Positions 62,609-64,000 of a stretch of 64,000 nucleotides of DNA are shown here, piece after piece (the stretch's first letter is position 1; every line of letters starts with the position of its first letter). A program made the translations under genes and the position numbers. The stretch comes from an uncultured Gemmiger sp. (lineage in GTDB: Bacteria > Bacillota > Clostridia > Oscillospirales > Ruminococcaceae), in assembly GCA_944386495.1 (NCBI GenBank), contig CALXBE010000006.1, forward strand, positions 1 to 64,000, given 5' to 3'. The notes beneath the pieces are model-generated. The model saw only the letters and a program-made list of their open reading frames with translations. It made no database searches and was not told the DNA's origin.

Positions 62609-63328
62609 ATGGCAAATTTGCTCATTGTGATCCCTGCCTATAACGAGGAAGAAAGTATTCAGCGGGTAGTGGATGACCTGATTCAGAATTATCCCCAATA
62701 CGACTATGTGATCATCAACGACGGTAGCCGGGACAAAACCGCTTCCATCTGCCGCCAGCGGGGGTATCATCTCATTGACCTGCCTGTAAACCTGGGATTG
62801 GCCGGGGCCTTCCAGACCGGTCTTCGGTATGCGGCGGAAAAGGGATATGACTATGCCATCCAGCTGGATGCGGATGGTCAGCACCTGCCCCAATACATTG
62901 CACCCATGCTGGAACAGGCTCAGCAGGGATATGATATTGTTATTGGCAGCCGTTTTCTGACCGTAAAGAAGCCCAAAACCCTTCGGATGCTGGGCAGCTA
63001 TATTATCAGCTGGGCTATCCGCCTTACCACCGGCCGGGCCATCTGCGACCCCACCAGCGGAATGCGGCTTTTGAACCGGAACATGATTCTGGAATTTGCA
63101 CAGAATCTGAATTATGATCCTGAGCCGGATACCATCAGTTATCTTATCAAGAACGGCGCCAAGGTAAAAGAATACCAGGTGACTATGAAAGAGCGGGAGG
63201 CTGGCCAAAGCTACCTGACCTTTATGCGAAGCGTAGAATACATGGCCAGAATGGGCATTTCCATCCTGCTTATCCAGTGGTTCCGGAAGCGGGACCGTTC
63301 CACCCCCTACCCGGAAAGGAGCCTGTAA
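62609..63328 (+). CDS. Polyprenyl-phosphate glycosyltransferase (DPM1-like GT2)
   Basis: A 239-residue GT2 enzyme with the dolichol/polyprenyl-phosphate mannosyltransferase plan: VIPAYNEEESIQRVVDDLI, INDGSRDKTASIC, AIQLDADGQHLPQYI for the metal site and CDPTSGMRLLN. The ATG at 62609 follows AAGGAG by 10 bases; a nearer ATG at 62600 is too close. It would charge a lipid phosphate with a sugar for the GT-C proteins at 40320 and 59270. Its neighbour is a DUF2304 protein, a common pair. Confidence 0.9.
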   Translation: MANLLIVIPAYNEEESIQRVVDDLIQNYPQYDYVIINDGSRDKTASICRQRGYHLIDLPVNLGLAGAFQTGLRYAAEKGYDYAIQLDADGQHLPQYIAPMLEQAQQGYDIVIGSRFLTVKKPKTLRMLGSYIISWAIRLTTGRAICDPTSGMRLLNRNMILEFAQNLNYDPEPDTISYLIKNGAKVKEYQVTMKEREAGQSYLTFMRSVEYMARMGISILLIQWFRKRDRSTPYPERSL

Positions 63329-63330
63329 TC

Positions 63331-63690
63331 ATGGTACTCACTCCCAGTATTCGTATTTTGTTGGTTCTGGGCAGCCTGCTCACCGTTGTGTTTGTACTGT
63401 CCCGGATTCGGAAATCCAAGATGCAGATAGAGGATTCCCTGTTCTGGCTGGCTTTTTCCGCCGCCATGATCATCCTCAGCATTTTCCCGGAGATTGCTTT
63501 CTGGTGCAGTCAGTTTCTGGGATTTGAAGCTCCCATCAACTTTGTTTATCTGGTCATTATTTTCCTGCTGATCATCAAGCAGTTCTATATGTCCATCAAA
63601 ATCAGCCAGATGGACAACCGTATCCGGATCCTGACCCAGCGGATCGCCCTGAATCAGGAGGCTGCCGAGCGGGAAAAGCAGGACCTGTGA
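63331..63690 (+). CDS. DUF2304 membrane protein
   Basis: A 119-residue protein with three membrane helices (IRILLVLGSLLTVVFVL, LFWLAFSAAMIILSIF, PINFVYLVIIFLLIIK) and a charged C-terminal coiled segment (DNRIRILTQRIALNQEAAE). DUF2304 proteins nearly always sit next to DPM1-like GT2 enzymes, as here, and are thought to aid lipid-linked sugar handling. The ATG at 63331 with AAAGGAG is taken. It is the last gene of the locus; no terminator is seen after it. Confidence 0.85.
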   Translation: MVLTPSIRILLVLGSLLTVVFVLSRIRKSKMQIEDSLFWLAFSAAMIILSIFPEIAFWCSQFLGFEAPINFVYLVIIFLLIIKQFYMSIKISQMDNRIRILTQRIALNQEAAEREKQDL

Positions 63691-63694
63691 CCGC

Positions 63695-63723
63695 TTGCGC
63701 TGACCCTGAATTTATGCTATACT
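63695..63723 (+). promoter_or_regulatory. Promoter of the right-end gene
   Basis: -35 TTGCGC (63695-63700), 17-bp spacer, -10 TATACT (63718-63723) with extended TGC, just after the end of the glycan locus. Confidence 0.7.
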
Positions 63724-63761
63724 GACAGTTAGACACTAAGAACTACGGAGGAACTAAGACT

Positions 63762-64000
63762 ATGGCATTCACTCCCAAACTCACTTATAAAGGCCGTCCC
63801 CTGGTTCGGAGCGGTAAAGAGGTTTATTACGGCAATATGACCGATCCCTATGTAGCTTACCTCCAGATCCTGACCACCACCAAGATGGGCGATCAGGAAA
63901 TTGCAGATAAGGTGATGGTTGCCATCCTCTCCACCGATGAGAGCAAACCTCTCCCCGAGCGTATCATGCGCCGCAGCACCAAGAACGGCCTGTACAACGC
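63762..64000 (+). CDS. Hypothetical protein, partial at window edge
   Basis: The first 79 codons of a protein beginning MAFTPKLTYKGRPLVRSGKE, cut by the window end. It is soluble so far, with VYYGNMTDPYVAYLQIL and IADKVMVAILSTDES segments. I recognise no family. It has a strong promoter and an ACGGAGGA ribosome site, which points to good expression. It is separate from the polysaccharide locus by its own promoter. Confidence 0.6.
   Translation, partial: MAFTPKLTYKGRPLVRSGKEVYYGNMTDPYVAYLQILTTTKMGDQEIADKVMVAILSTDESKPLPERIMRRSTKNGLYN

Overview
The window reads as chromosome of a GC-rich, low-spore-gene-context Firmicute of class Clostridia, most likely Oscillospiraceae/Ruminococcaceae (Faecalibacterium, Gemmiger or Subdoligranulum-like). 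This is inferred from the Gram-positive division cluster with a PASTA-type PBP, the ylxM-ffh and rpsP-khpA-rimM-trmD order, HPr with a Ser46-type site, a CIRCE operator, strong AGGAGG ribosome sites, TTGACA/TATAAT promoters, and GC-rich hairpin repeats. No species call can be made from sequence reading alone.

Layout. 1-513: a non-coding array of hairpins bounded by two identical 42-bp repeats that mimic a tRNA 3' end. 514-5223: a small unknown protein, a C_GCAxxG_C_C redox protein, htpG under a perfect CIRCE operator, a HAD phosphatase and prfB without a programmed frameshift. 5445-8677: a RING/zinc-ribbon membrane protein, galU, and the rpsF-ssb-rpsR operon with a structured leader. 8741-12873: a CydDC-like ABC exporter pair with YbaN-family and nitrous-oxide-stimulated-promoter-family genes, preceded by two matching operator boxes. 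13057-17689: a FeoA-FeoB fusion, rubrerythrin and a branched-chain amino acid carrier. 17739-27857 (minus strand): the division/cell-wall cluster mraZ-rsmH-ftsL-pbp-murF-mraY-ftsW-murG-ftsQ. 28119-35253 (minus): a coiled-coil protein, rsmD, uvrC, ptsH-type HPr, trmD-rimM-khpA-rpsP, ffh-ylxM. 35405-35683: tRNA-Gln, tRNA-His and tRNA-Arg. 35899-39687: a MacB-type ABC system with a secreted CARDB-like partner.

39793-63690 (plus strand) is the accessory heart of the window: a roughly 24-kb surface-polysaccharide locus. It holds about a dozen GT2 and GT4 glycosyltransferases, three multi-spanning or polyprenyl-phosphate-linked glycosylation proteins, a Wzm/Wzt-type ABC exporter whose ATPase carries a C-terminal glycan-binding-type domain, and directly after it a set that looks like an unusual CMP-ulosonic-acid pathway: a GT52/polysialyltransferase-like enzyme, a KdsB-like cytidylyltransferase, a DRE-TIM aldolase fused to a second domain, a KdsC-like phosphatase and an AraD-like epimerase/aldolase. 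KdsA and KdsD are not seen here. I propose that the aldolase builds a KDO-like acid by another route, that it is activated with CTP, and that it decorates or caps the exported glycan recognised by Wzt. That proposal is inference from family membership and gene order.

The right end opens with a separate promoter and the start of a small conserved protein of unknown function that runs off the window.
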